The position numbers were made by a program, and so were the translations under genes. Shown here piece after piece: positions 29,361 to 43,734 of a stretch of DNA of 64,000 nt. Source of the DNA: Sulfuriferula nivalis (GTDB taxonomy: Bacteria; Pseudomonadota; Gammaproteobacteria; Burkholderiales; Sulfuriferulaceae); the NCBI RefSeq assembly GCF_009937995.1, contig NZ_AP021881.1:2232001-2296000 (forward strand), read 5' to 3'. The notes under the pieces are model-generated. The model was not told the origin of the DNA, did not search any database, and saw nothing but the letters and a program-made list of their open reading frames with translations. Each line of letters opens with the position of its first letter. Within the stretch, counting starts at the first letter, position 1.

Positions 29361-30605
29361 TCAGGCACCGTCTTTGCGTTTCACACCGCGAATCAAATGT
29401 CCCAGCGTCAATCCCTGCACCAGTACTGAGAAAACCACTACCACATAAGTAACAGACAGAATCAAGTCACGATATGGCGATGGAGGAAGTGAAAGGGCTA
29501 AAGCAATCGAAATACCGCCACGCAGCCCACCCCAAGTGAGTATCCTGACAGCACCACGGGTGAAGGGGCGATACAAGCGCATTATTTGCATAGGTAGCGC
29601 CACGCTAACAAAGCGAGCAATTAATACAACTACAATCGCAATCAAGCCTGCTTCCATCATCTTCCAGTTCAGGGTAAGCGCCAATACCTCCAGCCCCATC
29701 AGAACAAACAGTACCGCATTAAGAATTTCGTCGATCAATTCCCAAAATGTATCGAGGTGCTCACGCGTTTTTTGCGACATGGCGAAGGCCCTGCCCTGAT
29801 TACCGATGACCAACCCTGCGACCACGATTGCTATCGGTGCGGATACAGCAATAGCCTCGGCTAGCGTATAGCCCCCAGCAGCGAGGGCAAGGGTCAGCAA
29901 AACCTCCACCTGGTAGTTGTCTACAGATCGCAACAATCGAAATACCACCCATCCCAAAATCAGCCCGAGACCAACACCACCTACCGCCTCCTCCAGCAGG
30001 AACATGGCAACTTCAGACGCAGGCGGCTCATGGCCACTGACCAGAATAGCCAATATGGTCAAGAATACGACAACACCAATACCATCATTAAATAGAGACT
30101 CACCAGTAATCTTGATTTCCAGACTCTTAGGTGCGCCAGCGCTCTTGAGAATACCGAGCACCGCAATGGGATCAGTCGGTGAAATCAGCGCACCAAACAG
30201 CAACGCGTACATAAATGGCATTTCGAATCCCAGGCTATGCATGCCAAACCAGAACAGCCATCCTGTAACGAATGTTGCGATCACCACACCAACTGTTGAC
30301 AGCACCGCTACGGGCAATTTCTGTGTCGCAAGCTCGGTCAAATCAACATGCAAGGCACCCGCGAACAATAAAAAAGCGAGCATGCCATGCAGCAGCGTTT
30401 CACTAAAATCAATAGAGCGGATAAAGCTGACTGAGTGCCTTAATTCCACCAATCCTAGCTTGCCAAGCACTACGAAGCCGAGGGACATGAGGAGAGCAAT
30501 CACCATTAAGCCGATCGTTGACGGCAATCGTACGAAGCGATGATTCAGATAACTGGCAATAGCCGCCAGCGTGATGAGTACAGCAATAGTTTCAAATATG
30601 GTCAC
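29361..30605 (-). CDS. Na+/H+ antiporter, CPA1 (NhaP-like) family
   Basis: This 414-residue membrane protein has about 12 hydrophobic spans and almost no soluble tail. Conserved ion-path motifs are seen: GALISPTDPIAVLGILK (with the Thr-Asp-Pro of the unwound helix), KITGESLFNDGIGVVVFLT (NDG) and LTWGGLRGGISIALALSLP. It exchanges Na+ (or K+) for protons across the inner membrane. It is transcribed divergently from the DUF389 gene, 110 bp apart. The ion preference cannot be read from sequence. Confidence 0.92.
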   Translation of the reverse strand: MTIFETIAVLITLAAIASYLNHRFVRLPSTIGLMVIALLMSLGFVVLGKLGLVELRHSVSFIRSIDFSETLLHGMLAFLLFAGALHVDLTELATQKLPVAVLSTVGVVIATFVTGWLFWFGMHSLGFEMPFMYALLFGALISPTDPIAVLGILKSAGAPKSLEIKITGESLFNDGIGVVVFLTILAILVSGHEPPASEVAMFLLEEAVGGVGLGLILGWVVFRLLRSVDNYQVEVLLTLALAAGGYTLAEAIAVSAPIAIVVAGLVIGNQGRAFAMSQKTREHLDTFWELIDEILNAVLFVLMGLEVLALTLNWKMMEAGLIAIVVVLIARFVSVALPMQIMRLYRPFTRGAVRILTWGGLRGGISIALALSLPPSPYRDLILSVTYVVVVFSVLVQGLTLGHLIRGVKRKDGA

Positions 30606-30715
30606 GGAAATCTGTCGCTTTTTTTGAAGACGGAGTCTACACGGTACTGAATTGTTCAGCGTTTAGCAATATGCGATAGAATAAGATGCTTCTACTTTAG
30701 CGGAAACGATCAGTC

Positions 30716-32113
30716 ATGAGTCGTGAACACCTATTTTTACGCGAATTGCGTTCTTCTTTCGATTTGCGCGGCGATATGGATGATCCAGCTGATATCGAAG
30801 CCAGCATTCGTCAAGGTATAAAAACTCGCGGAACCAATATGTGGATTCTGATGTTTGCCATTTTAGTGGCATCCATCGGGCTGAATGTAAACTCGACCGC
30901 CGTGATTATTGGCGCCATGCTTATCTCCCCACTGATGGGACCCATCATGGGCATAGGATATGGAACCGGCGTACATAATTTTCAGCTAATCCGGCAATCG
31001 CTGCGCAGCCTGGGAATTTTCATTTTTCTTAGCCTGCTGACATCCACATTGTATTTTCTTCTTACTCCGCTAACGGAAGCGCAATCTGAACTGCTTGCCC
31101 GTACTGCGCCCAATCTATGGGATGTCTTGATAGCCACGTTTGGCGGCATGGCAGGGATCATCGGTGTTACACGCCGAGAAAAAAGCACGGTCATACCTGG
31201 TGTCGCCATTGCCACTGCATTAATGCCACCCTTATGCACGGCGGGATACGGTCTTGCTACTGGCCAGCTCATATTCTTTTTAGGTGCATTTTATTTATTC
31301 ACTATTAACGCTGTTTACATCGCTTTATCGGCATTGCTGTTCGTCAAACTCATGCGCTTGCCGCAACATAGCTTTCTTTCTATTGAAAGCCAGAAACGGG
31401 CAAAGTTAATTATCGCCACCGCCATAATTATCACCATCGTCCCCAGCGTTTATCTGGCTTTCCAACTGGTAAGACACGAAGTATTCAAAACCGAGGTCAA
31501 CCATTATCTTGAGTCAGTGACACGTACCGAAAAGAATTTGTTTATCCTGGAAAAGAAAATTGACCCCGTCAGTCAGGAGATAAACCTAACGATCGCAGGC
31601 AAAGCTTTAGACAAAAATACGATGGAACGTCTTAATGCCCAGCTTAAGGAATATCAACTCAATTCTGCGAAATTAATAGTACATACCTTTGAACAGAATA
31701 ACGACGTCAATTTAAGTATGGTAAAAACCGAAATACAACAGGATCTGTACCGCAATAGCGTACATTTACTGGAAGCTAAAAACGCCAAAATTCAACAACT
31801 TGAGGCAACGATACAAAGTGAAATTAACAAACAGCAGAAACAGACTGAACAAATGGGAGAATACGATCAGGTCAGGGCTGAATTACAAGCACAGTACCCA
31901 GAATTAAAAACGGTAATGATTACCCATGGCAGAAGCCAGGCTGCAACAGCTCAGGATAATACCACCCAGCCTATCATGCCCGCTGATGACACACTGATCG
32001 TCTATCTGGAGGCTCGCAGACCAGTTTCAAAAACAACACAAACGCGCATACGTAATTGGCTGAAAACCCGTTTCAAATTGGAAAACGTGTATGTTGTTAG
32101 TAAGACCACCTGA
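30716..32113 (+). CDS. DUF389 / TIGR00341 family membrane protein
   Basis: This is a 465-residue protein. A cytoplasmic start (about 1-38) leads to about six membrane helices (about 40-260), including the highly conserved NSTAVIIGAMLISPLMGPIM and GVAIATALMPPLCTAGYGL. These are followed by a C-terminal soluble part (about 265-465) with a coiled-coil stretch (QQLEATIQSEINKQQKQTEQ). DUF389 proteins are widespread; the transport or structural role is not established. It is divergent from the antiporter gene and convergent with the diguanylate cyclase gene. Confidence 0.9.
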   Translation: MSREHLFLRELRSSFDLRGDMDDPADIEASIRQGIKTRGTNMWILMFAILVASIGLNVNSTAVIIGAMLISPLMGPIMGIGYGTGVHNFQLIRQSLRSLGIFIFLSLLTSTLYFLLTPLTEAQSELLARTAPNLWDVLIATFGGMAGIIGVTRREKSTVIPGVAIATALMPPLCTAGYGLATGQLIFFLGAFYLFTINAVYIALSALLFVKLMRLPQHSFLSIESQKRAKLIIATAIIITIVPSVYLAFQLVRHEVFKTEVNHYLESVTRTEKNLFILEKKIDPVSQEINLTIAGKALDKNTMERLNAQLKEYQLNSAKLIVHTFEQNNDVNLSMVKTEIQQDLYRNSVHLLEAKNAKIQQLEATIQSEINKQQKQTEQMGEYDQVRAELQAQYPELKTVMITHGRSQAATAQDNTTQPIMPADDTLIVYLEARRPVSKTTQTRIRNWLKTRFKLENVYVVSKTT

Positions 32114-32181
32114 CCTGACTGTGTATAACCATGTAATTCCCAGCTAGCATGCGGATTACATGGACAAGACGAGTAGCGAAA

Positions 32182-33153
32182 TTAATCTCCAGACCGGTAA
32201 AACAACACCCTGTTCCGACCAGCCTCTTTCGCCTTATACATGGCAACATCTGCGCGGCGCAGTACTTCATCCTGACCGCACTCATTATTAAAAAACAGCA
32301 CGACGCCAACGCTTGCACTGCAATGATGTTCAACTATGGCATCGGCCTGACCATCATGGGTTGATCCCAGCAAATAGGGCTCGGCCAGACTTATGCGAAT
32401 TTTCTCTGCAACGTTGCTCGCCTGCACTTCAGATTCCACTCTGTCCACATCTAATGCGGCAAGCATCACTACAAACTCATCACCACCAATACGGGCAACT
32501 GTATCAGTCTCACGCACGCATTTTTTAAGCCGGTTTGCCACTTCGATTAACAACATATCACCCATACCATGCCCATGAGTATCATTCAGTGGCTTGAAGT
32601 TATCCAAGTCGAGATACATCACAGCGCCATAATAGCCAGTACGTTTACTGCTAGACATAGCCTGTTGCAACCTGTCACTGAACAGACGGCGATTAGGCAG
32701 CTCGGTCAAGCTGTCATAGAAAGCAAACCACTTGATTTTCGCCTCGGACTCTTTACGCTGAGTAATATCACTTAATAGATGCAACGAGTAGCGCAACTCG
32801 TTATTTTCACCACGGACAACATAACCCGTAGAAAGAAAATGCTTCGTGCCGACCAAAAATTCGTCATGCACGCCATCATGCCCGAATTCCGCCATTTCTT
32901 TACAGCCTGGCAATGGCCCAGTACCGAGCGGAAAAACTTCCCAGTAAAATTTACCCAGCACATCTGCCTCAGCCATATCCGCTTCCTCACAGTAGGCACG
33001 ATTAACCAGCAACAATCGATAATTCTGATCATGCAGAAAAATTGGCGCTTCGACAGCATCAAAAATATAGCGCCATATATCTGCAGTCATGGTCGCACTC
33101 CACTGTCGGGCCGCGTTTACCACAGCTGCATCATTTAGCTGATTTGTATTCAT
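32182..33153 (-). CDS. PAS-GGDEF diguanylate cyclase
   Basis: This 323-residue protein has no membrane helix. A PAS domain (about 25-140; FDAVEAPIFLHDQNYRLLLV, then YSLHLLSDITQRKESEAKI as the PAC exit) is followed by a GGDEF domain (about 150-323). It has the intact signature RIGGDEFVVML and the exit MYKAKEAGRNRVLFY. It should make c-di-GMP from two GTP in response to a PAS-bound cue. No RxxD inhibition site is obvious before GGDEF. It sits alone between DUF389 and the P-type ATPase, near several other c-di-GMP genes. Confidence 0.93.
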   Translation of the reverse strand: MNTNQLNDAAVVNAARQWSATMTADIWRYIFDAVEAPIFLHDQNYRLLLVNRAYCEEADMAEADVLGKFYWEVFPLGTGPLPGCKEMAEFGHDGVHDEFLVGTKHFLSTGYVVRGENNELRYSLHLLSDITQRKESEAKIKWFAFYDSLTELPNRRLFSDRLQQAMSSSKRTGYYGAVMYLDLDNFKPLNDTHGHGMGDMLLIEVANRLKKCVRETDTVARIGGDEFVVMLAALDVDRVESEVQASNVAEKIRISLAEPYLLGSTHDGQADAIVEHHCSASVGVVLFFNNECGQDEVLRRADVAMYKAKEAGRNRVLFYRSGD

Positions 33154-33209
33154 TTTCCCGTTTCCCTGAAGTGGCTACCGAACGGCTACCCATAACTAGT
33201 ACTAATATA

Positions 33210-35774
33210 CTAATCAATTCTACTATACACCTGCTTACCCGTCACCCCTGCAATCAACAACAGAATAGCACTGACGATAACCGTCATCACTAACAAATAA
33301 CTTACAGGCAGCACCCCAAAATGAAACAACGAAGTCATGAAGGGTAGAAACAGCGCCATACCAAGCATTGCTAACGCACCCGCCACTACCCACCACAAAG
33401 CCAAATTAGGCAATGTAATAGCTGCACGCAATGGCAATGACCAAGAACGATTAATGAAAACCAGCCATATATCACCGATTATCATTGCACTGAAAGTCAA
33501 CGCACGCGCCTGTCCAACTTCCAATCCTATCCACTGTGACAACAGATAAACAGCTAGTAGAATCATGAATAAAATCACGCCCTGCTGCAAACCCAGCATC
33601 AACAGTTTCCGATCAAATATCTTGGCATTATTAGCGCGTGGGGGTCTGCGCATCACATTAGCTTCTTCTGGCTCTGCTTCAAAAACGATAGAACAAGTCG
33701 GGTCTATCATCAACTCAAAAAAAACGATATGCACAGGAAGCAGTATCAACGGCCACCCCATCATCACTGGCAGCATAGACATACCCGCAATCGGAATATG
33801 TGCCGCGACAACAAACACGACAGCTTTACGAATGTTGTCAAAGATACGACGACCCGATCTGACCGCCGCCACAATGGAACTGAAATCGTCATCCAGCAAC
33901 ACCAGCGCAGCAGCCTCACGCGCCACATCAGTGCCACGACCGCCCATCGCAATACCAATATGCGCAGCCTTTAACGCTGGCGCATCATTAACGCCATCGC
34001 CAGTCATTGCGACGATTTCACCCGCACGCTTCAGCGCCATTACCAATCGCAATTTCTGTTCTGGCTGTACACGACAGAACACATTGATCTGATTCGATGT
34101 CTGCATTAATCGCTGCTGTAACTGCTCGTCATCCAGCTTTTCCAGATCCGCGCCGGTTATCACCCCACCTGGAGAATTCAACCCACTTTGCGCTGCGATA
34201 CTTAGTGCGGTAGCAGGATAATCTCCCGTTATCATGATGACGCGGATACCAGCTGCATGACATTCCTCGATTGCTCCGCGTACTGTTGGCCGCAACGGGT
34301 CGGCGAGCGCAATCAAGCCAACAAATTTAAACTCAAAATCATGCTGAATAGCAGGCAATTCGGACTGTTGAAATGACGCCTTGGCGACAGCTAAAACCCT
34401 GAGTCCCTGCGTTGCCACCAAATCGACTTGTGCACTTATAAGCTGTGCTTGCGCACTATCCAGATGGCATAAATCCATAATCGCTTCTGGCGCACCTTTG
34501 GCAGCAATGACGAAATCAACCAAGTCAGGCGAGCGCCAGACACGCGACATCGCTAATAACTCAGGTGACAGTGGATACTCCTCCACCAGCGTCCAGCCGT
34601 TGTGTATATGCTCAGTGCCAGCAAGGGTTACAATACCAGCTTCCTGTATCGCTTTTTCCATGGGATCAAACGGATCGCGATGACTGGACAACATGGCAAA
34701 TTCCAGCGTTTCATGAAAAATTTCTGGAAAATCTTCTGGCACAGCAGCCGTTTTGAATTCATGCACATCATCATCCACCACGATCTGCGCGACGGCCATA
34801 CGATTTTGTGTCAGGGTGCCGGTCTTATCTACACATAACACAGTCGCTGCGCCCAGCGTTTCTATCGCCGAAATCTGCCGAGTCAGCACATGCTTCTTGG
34901 CAATACGCCAAGCGCCCAAACCAAGGAAAATAGTCAATATCAACGGGAATTCGGCTGGCAATATAGCCATCGCCAACGTCAGCCCTGCCAAAATCCCATT
35001 GAGCCAATCGCCCCTGCTGAGGCCATACCAGACTGCTAACAGGATAACGAGAACAATGCTGGACAAGGCAACTACTTTGACGGCATGCGCAGTCTCCTTC
35101 TGCACATGACTGGATTCCGACTCCAGTGTGTATAAAGCTTGACCTATCTGTCCAAGTGCCGTTTTTTCCCCTGTCGCCGCAACACGCGCACGCCCTGTTC
35201 CCTGCACCACCAACGAACCGGAATACACAAATGGTTGATCATCACCACCTGGTGGCGCGAGTACATCCGTAGTAACAGCACTTGCCAGTTTCCTTACGGG
35301 GACGGATTCACCGCTTAATAATGACTCATCAACGGTCATGTTCTGGCTAATAATCAGGATGGCATCGGCTGGTACACGGTCGCCTTCAGCCAGCAGGACA
35401 ATATCTCCCACCACCACATCTCGACTGTGAATACGTTGTTGCTCGCTATCACGTAGCACCAACGCAGTTGGACTGGACAAGTCACGTAAAGCTTCAAGTG
35501 CACGCTCGCTTTTACGTTCCTGAGAAAAGCTCAACGCCATGATTACGACCACAGACCCAAGCAATATGAAAGCATCCTCCATACTGCCCAGCAACAAATA
35601 AATGCCACCACAGGACATCAACAGGATAAACATAGGTTCACGCAATATCGCCCAAGCTATCGCGAATAACGAACGCGGTTTGGCCGAAGGTAGCTCGTTC
35701 CATCCCGATGTGTTAAGCCGTTGTTGCGCCTCAGCGGTACTAAGGCCCTTCACCGCATCAGTGGTGTCCGACAT
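33210..35774 (-). CDS. cation-translocating P-type ATPase
   Basis: This is an 854-residue P2-type-like pump. The domains in order are an N-terminal cation ATPase domain (LSTAEAQQRLNTSGWNEL), membrane helices, the actuator with SLLSGESVPV (TGES-like), the phosphorylation loop CVDKTGTLTQNRMAVAQ, the hinge ITGDYPATA and MTGDGVNDAPALKAAHIGIA, and a C-terminal membrane bundle. The M4 motif is LPAEFP rather than the PEGLP of Ca2+ pumps, so the transported ion may differ. It is transcribed as a single gene. The exact ion (Ca2+, Mg2+, H+ or another) is open. Confidence 0.92.
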   Translation of the reverse strand: MSDTTDAVKGLSTAEAQQRLNTSGWNELPSAKPRSLFAIAWAILREPMFILLMSCGGIYLLLGSMEDAFILLGSVVVIMALSFSQERKSERALEALRDLSSPTALVLRDSEQQRIHSRDVVVGDIVLLAEGDRVPADAILIISQNMTVDESLLSGESVPVRKLASAVTTDVLAPPGGDDQPFVYSGSLVVQGTGRARVAATGEKTALGQIGQALYTLESESSHVQKETAHAVKVVALSSIVLVILLAVWYGLSRGDWLNGILAGLTLAMAILPAEFPLILTIFLGLGAWRIAKKHVLTRQISAIETLGAATVLCVDKTGTLTQNRMAVAQIVVDDDVHEFKTAAVPEDFPEIFHETLEFAMLSSHRDPFDPMEKAIQEAGIVTLAGTEHIHNGWTLVEEYPLSPELLAMSRVWRSPDLVDFVIAAKGAPEAIMDLCHLDSAQAQLISAQVDLVATQGLRVLAVAKASFQQSELPAIQHDFEFKFVGLIALADPLRPTVRGAIEECHAAGIRVIMITGDYPATALSIAAQSGLNSPGGVITGADLEKLDDEQLQQRLMQTSNQINVFCRVQPEQKLRLVMALKRAGEIVAMTGDGVNDAPALKAAHIGIAMGGRGTDVAREAAALVLLDDDFSSIVAAVRSGRRIFDNIRKAVVFVVAAHIPIAGMSMLPVMMGWPLILLPVHIVFFELMIDPTCSIVFEAEPEEANVMRRPPRANNAKIFDRKLLMLGLQQGVILFMILLAVYLLSQWIGLEVGQARALTFSAMIIGDIWLVFINRSWSLPLRAAITLPNLALWWVVAGALAMLGMALFLPFMTSLFHFGVLPVSYLLVMTVIVSAILLLIAGVTGKQVYSRID

Positions 35775-35835
35775 GTTTTTCTCCTGAACAATCGAAACAG
35801 CACAGAATGACTCTGATTAATCCTGCCGGCTTAAA

Positions 35836-36075
35836 TTAGCGATCTTTCCTGATGCAATAATGCAACTTACCATCGGCTTCGCTGGTAGACAGTATCGTTT
35901 TGCCTGTAGATGCACACCACGCAGGTACATCAACGCGTGTACCGACATCTGTTGCAATGAGTTCCAGAACTTCACCAATCGCCATTTCCTTCATGGTTTT
36001 GTTGGTTCTGAAAATAGGCATAGGGCAGCAAGTGCCACAAGTATCAAGGGTAGAAGTAATATGAATTTCACTCAT
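35836..36075 (-). CDS. TusA-family sulfurtransferase
   Basis: This 79-residue protein has the TusA/SirA fold. The N-terminal strand leads to CGTCCPMPIFRTNKTMKEM; the C-P-x-P motif holds the persulfide-carrying Cys. It is followed by GEVLELIATDVGTRVDVPAW. It may deliver sulfane sulfur for tRNA thiolation, cofactors or sulfur oxidation. An unusual extra CGTC just before the CPMP gives three cysteines close together. It lies 61 bp downstream of the P-type ATPase start on the same strand, but is not obviously linked to it. Confidence 0.88.
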   Translation of the reverse strand: MSEIHITSTLDTCGTCCPMPIFRTNKTMKEMAIGEVLELIATDVGTRVDVPAWCASTGKTILSTSEADGKLHYCIRKDR

Positions 36076-36114
36076 TTTGAATTCCTTATAAATAGTTAGT
36101 AGATTGAAACTAAT

Positions 36115-36290
36115 TTACCTCACCCCCAACAGCATCCCAACACTAAAATGGCTGGTCTGTGCATCATAATACCGCACTCTGTAGTAATACAACGCCCCAT
36201 CATTACCCCTGACCAGCGTTGTCAATGACCATGCCGCTTGATGTGCTGTCACCAATCTGACTCCAGCGGATAACCATCTGCTTATTTAAT
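36115..36290 (-). pseudogene. C-terminal gene fragment of uncertain family
   Basis: A minus-strand frame with no start codon is open for about 58 codons and ends TAA at 36115-36117. It contains AAWSLTTLVRGNDGALYYYR and VRYYDAQTSHFSVGMLLGVR. The YYYRVRYYD part recalls the Rhs core signature, while the alternating pattern at the end could be the last strands of a beta-barrel. It is probably the tail of a gene lost upstream. The family is not settled. Confidence 0.4.
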
Positions 36291-36435
36291 GCGTAGAATT
36301 TATATGTGTAAATTGTGAAAAATGCTAGTATTAAAATACCTCTGCTGGTAAACAAAAAAAACAGATATCCCAGTATTTTTCAAAATCTGACAATACAAAC
36401 ATTTCAGCTAGAAACTTATATAGGAATTGCTCGTT

Positions 36436-37590
36436 ATGGAAGATACATATAGTCATATTAGCAGCAGACGTCCGCAATTATTGATTGTAGATGACGAGTA
36501 TGTGAACAGGAGCATCCTGAAAGCATTGCTTAACCTTAATCCAGATTATGAAGTATTTAGTGCAGAATCTGGCACAAGTGCACTGCAACTGATTGCTGAA
36601 CATCCCGAAATTGATCTCGTACTTCTGGATATATTGATGCCCGGCATGAGTGGTTATGAGGTGTGTCAGGCACTGAAAAGCAACCCTGAAACCGCGCATA
36701 TCCGAGTGATATTCGTAACCGCCATGTCCCATGATATTGACGAAGAGTATGGTCTTAAATTAGGCGCCGTTGACTACATCACCAAGCCATATTCCCCTAC
36801 GATAGTGCTTGCGCGCGTACATACCCATCTCACGTTAGCGGCAATCGAAGATGCACTACGTCATCAAAATGAACTGCTCGAAGTAAGAGTACAAGAACGC
36901 ACCCAGGAGCTGCAACGTACTCAAGACGCAACCATATTGTGCCTCGCATCATTGGCGGAAACCCGTGACAATGAGACAGGTGCACATATACTGCGAACAC
37001 AAAACTACGTGCGAGCACTCGCGATTAAACTGCAGGATCATGATCACTTCCAGGCTCAATTACCGCAGCCTGTTATTGATTTACTATATAAATCGGCACC
37101 ACTCCATGATATTGGCAAAGTGGGTGTACCTGATTACATCCTGCTTAAACAGGGCAAGTTAACGCCCGATGAATGGCAACTGATGCGCCAACACACAACC
37201 TATGGTTACAACTCATTATTGATGGCCACTGATTATTTAGGCTCCAGCTCTTTCCTCAAACTGGCAGCTGAAATTGCACTTACTCACCATGAAAAGTGGG
37301 ACGGTTCAGGCTATCCACAAGGTTTGAAAGGTAACGATATCCCGCTTTCTGGCCGCTTGATGGCGCTGGCTGATGTTTATGATGCTTTAATCAGTCGTCG
37401 CTGTTATAAGGAACCATACCCACATGAAGAAGCCGTGCGCATGATAGTAGCAGGCAGTGGCACACATTTCGATCCAGATATTGTCAACGCTTTTCTTGAG
37501 CTCAAATCCAACTTCAATGACATTGCCTTAGCCTACACAGATGCAGCACATGGCACGCCTCCACACCCCACAGGTAAATTGCCTATGTAA
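36436..37590 (+). CDS. REC-HD-GYP response regulator (c-di-GMP phosphodiesterase)
   Basis: This protein of about 384 residues has an N-terminal receiver domain (about 12-130) with VDDE near the start, the phospho-acceptor Asp in LLDILMPGMSGYE (residue 65) and the Lys in YITKPYSP. A short coiled-coil linker leads to a full HD-GYP domain: ETGAHILRTQNYVRALA, LHDIGKVGVPDYILLK and HHEKWDGSGYPQGLKG. It should break c-di-GMP down to pGpG or GMP when phosphorylated. ATG 36436 (after AGGA) is preferred to the TTG at 36427. The hybrid kinase starts 58 bp downstream and is the likely phospho-donor. Confidence 0.95.
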   Translation: MEDTYSHISSRRPQLLIVDDEYVNRSILKALLNLNPDYEVFSAESGTSALQLIAEHPEIDLVLLDILMPGMSGYEVCQALKSNPETAHIRVIFVTAMSHDIDEEYGLKLGAVDYITKPYSPTIVLARVHTHLTLAAIEDALRHQNELLEVRVQERTQELQRTQDATILCLASLAETRDNETGAHILRTQNYVRALAIKLQDHDHFQAQLPQPVIDLLYKSAPLHDIGKVGVPDYILLKQGKLTPDEWQLMRQHTTYGYNSLLMATDYLGSSSFLKLAAEIALTHHEKWDGSGYPQGLKGNDIPLSGRLMALADVYDALISRRCYKEPYPHEEAVRMIVAGSGTHFDPDIVNAFLELKSNFNDIALAYTDAAHGTPPHPTGKLPM

Positions 37591-37647
37591 GGCTAGTTAC
37601 AAGACCGAATCAAATGTAATTAACATTGTCACTTCCCAGGATTAACT

Positions 37648-42012
<4,365 letters not shown>

Positions 42013-42267
42013 ACTGCAAAACCACACTGCCTGAACTAATGGTGATTGCGCATTATTTCCGTCAAGACTTGTTTGGTCAAAATGCTACAGACTCTATTCA
42101 TACCCATCACTCTGGAACATATAAATGAATGACCCTCACGTAATGGAAGCGTATCATGGTTACGAACAACACTAAGAACGTTTAATACTATCTTGGGTAA
42201 CCAAGGGAGGTATATAAACGCCAGTCGAAAAATAACACATTACAATATTCACTATAGAGCGCCCAAC

Positions 42268-43677
42268 ATGTTCACTCGTTTATTGCAAATATTCACTGGC
42301 AAAAAGCCCACTCAGACTTCGTCAGAACAACAACCCACGGCACCCACAACGAGCAGCGCCGAATTCAACCAGCTCAATCAGCTGGCGCCCGTTTTAAATC
42401 AGGATATATCTTTACCAGACGAAGATGCAGCTAGCGTACCAGCCGTGCACTCATCTGTAGTCTGCCGCGAAGCCGTGTTAAATAAAGCACAAAAAGTAGC
42501 GGGGTATTCTTTCGCATTAAGTCGCAATGTCAATGAGCGTGTACGCTCGTCCTCCACACTGGTGCAGCGGTTATATGACGAAGTGTTGCTGCGGAATATA
42601 TTGAACATGGATATACACCGCCTACTGGGTCACCGGTTGGCCTTTATCCCAATTTTACCGTCAACACTCACCCACCCCCTGCTCGCTCAACTCCCTCCGG
42701 CAGGAACAGTGTTGATTGTAAATTCACTAGAACAATTACTCATTGATGCTGAAACCACATTAAAACAGCTGGAGACACTCAAACAAGCAGGATTCCACAT
42801 AGCCTTACAAGGCAATATCAATGCGGCAGGCATGCAACCTTTTTTAGAGTTAGCCGAATTTATTTTTATCGATATCGGTGGTAGTGATCTGCCAACAATT
42901 ACCGGGCAGATCAATGAAATCAATAAAAGCACCTTCAATAAACAGTTTGTGGCTACCAACGTCAAAACGCTGGAGGAATATCATGTTTGTGCAAGCCTGC
43001 CATTTACCTACATACAAGGGACATTCGTCACCAGCCGAGAAGCCTGGACCAAGCCCAGCATGGATGCGGGGCGCATCAAGATACTGGAATTACTTAATCA
43101 GATACGACAAGACGCAGAAAATGCAGAACTAGTTCAAGCTTTAAAACTCGATCCTGCTTTATCTTTCAAAATATTGCGCTACATCAATAGCGCAGGGTCA
43201 GGCATTACCACTAAAATCAGTACCATTGATCAGGCATTACTGGTACTGGGTCGACAAAATCTTTATCGCTGGCTAACGCTGCTGCTGTTTACCAGTGGCA
43301 CTGGTGACGATCTGGACTGGGCGCTGATGGAAAATGCACTGGTACGTGCCAGGTTAGCTGAATTAAGTGCAGGCGACACATTGCCAACCAAAGAACGCGA
43401 CGAGCTATTTGTCACGGGCATATTCTCATTGCTGGATATTCTGCTGCATTTACCCATGGAACAGGTACTGGCACAAATCAGCTTGCCACCTGTCGCTGTC
43501 GAGGCACTACTGCACAAAACTGGCAAATACGCCCCCTACCTGGAACTCGCAATTGCCTGTGAGGCATTTGACCAGGAGCGCATTACAGAAATAGCAACCC
43601 AGATTGGCATAGACGTGGCACATGTAAATGCCCACCATGCGGACGCACTGATATGGGCGGAACAAGTTAGCAGCTAG
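42268..43677 (+). CDS. degenerate EAL-HDOD protein, copy 1
   Basis: This protein of about 469 residues starts at ATG 42268 (MFTRLLQIF), because the neighbouring copy begins the same way; the longer upstream frame is unlikely. After an acidic linker, a YuxH-type EAL-like domain (about 85-280; EAVLNKAQKVAGYSFALS, FIDIGGSD) lacks the EAL motif and DDFG, so it cannot be a c-di-GMP phosphodiesterase. An HDOD domain follows (about 290-469; LDPALSFKILRYINSA, TIDQALLVLGRQNLYRWL). Such proteins act as protein-protein or signalling adaptors. It is followed 57 bp later by a close paralogue. Confidence 0.9.
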   Translation: MFTRLLQIFTGKKPTQTSSEQQPTAPTTSSAEFNQLNQLAPVLNQDISLPDEDAASVPAVHSSVVCREAVLNKAQKVAGYSFALSRNVNERVRSSSTLVQRLYDEVLLRNILNMDIHRLLGHRLAFIPILPSTLTHPLLAQLPPAGTVLIVNSLEQLLIDAETTLKQLETLKQAGFHIALQGNINAAGMQPFLELAEFIFIDIGGSDLPTITGQINEINKSTFNKQFVATNVKTLEEYHVCASLPFTYIQGTFVTSREAWTKPSMDAGRIKILELLNQIRQDAENAELVQALKLDPALSFKILRYINSAGSGITTKISTIDQALLVLGRQNLYRWLTLLLFTSGTGDDLDWALMENALVRARLAELSAGDTLPTKERDELFVTGIFSLLDILLHLPMEQVLAQISLPPVAVEALLHKTGKYAPYLELAIACEAFDQERITEIATQIGIDVAHVNAHHADALIWAEQVSS

Positions 43678-43734
43678 CACTAAACGCAACAGAGATAACG
43701 ACTTACCTGTCACATTACTCTAAGAGACCTCAAC

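Noticed and set aside
29917-30543. A + strand frame of 208 codons opposite the antiporter gene.
   Set aside because: It is the reverse reading of conserved membrane helices; the antiporter motifs are on the minus strand.
42193-42267. A 25-residue extension of the first HDOD paralogue.
   Set aside because: The second paralogue starts at the residue equivalent to ATG 42268, and the extension has no similarity to it.
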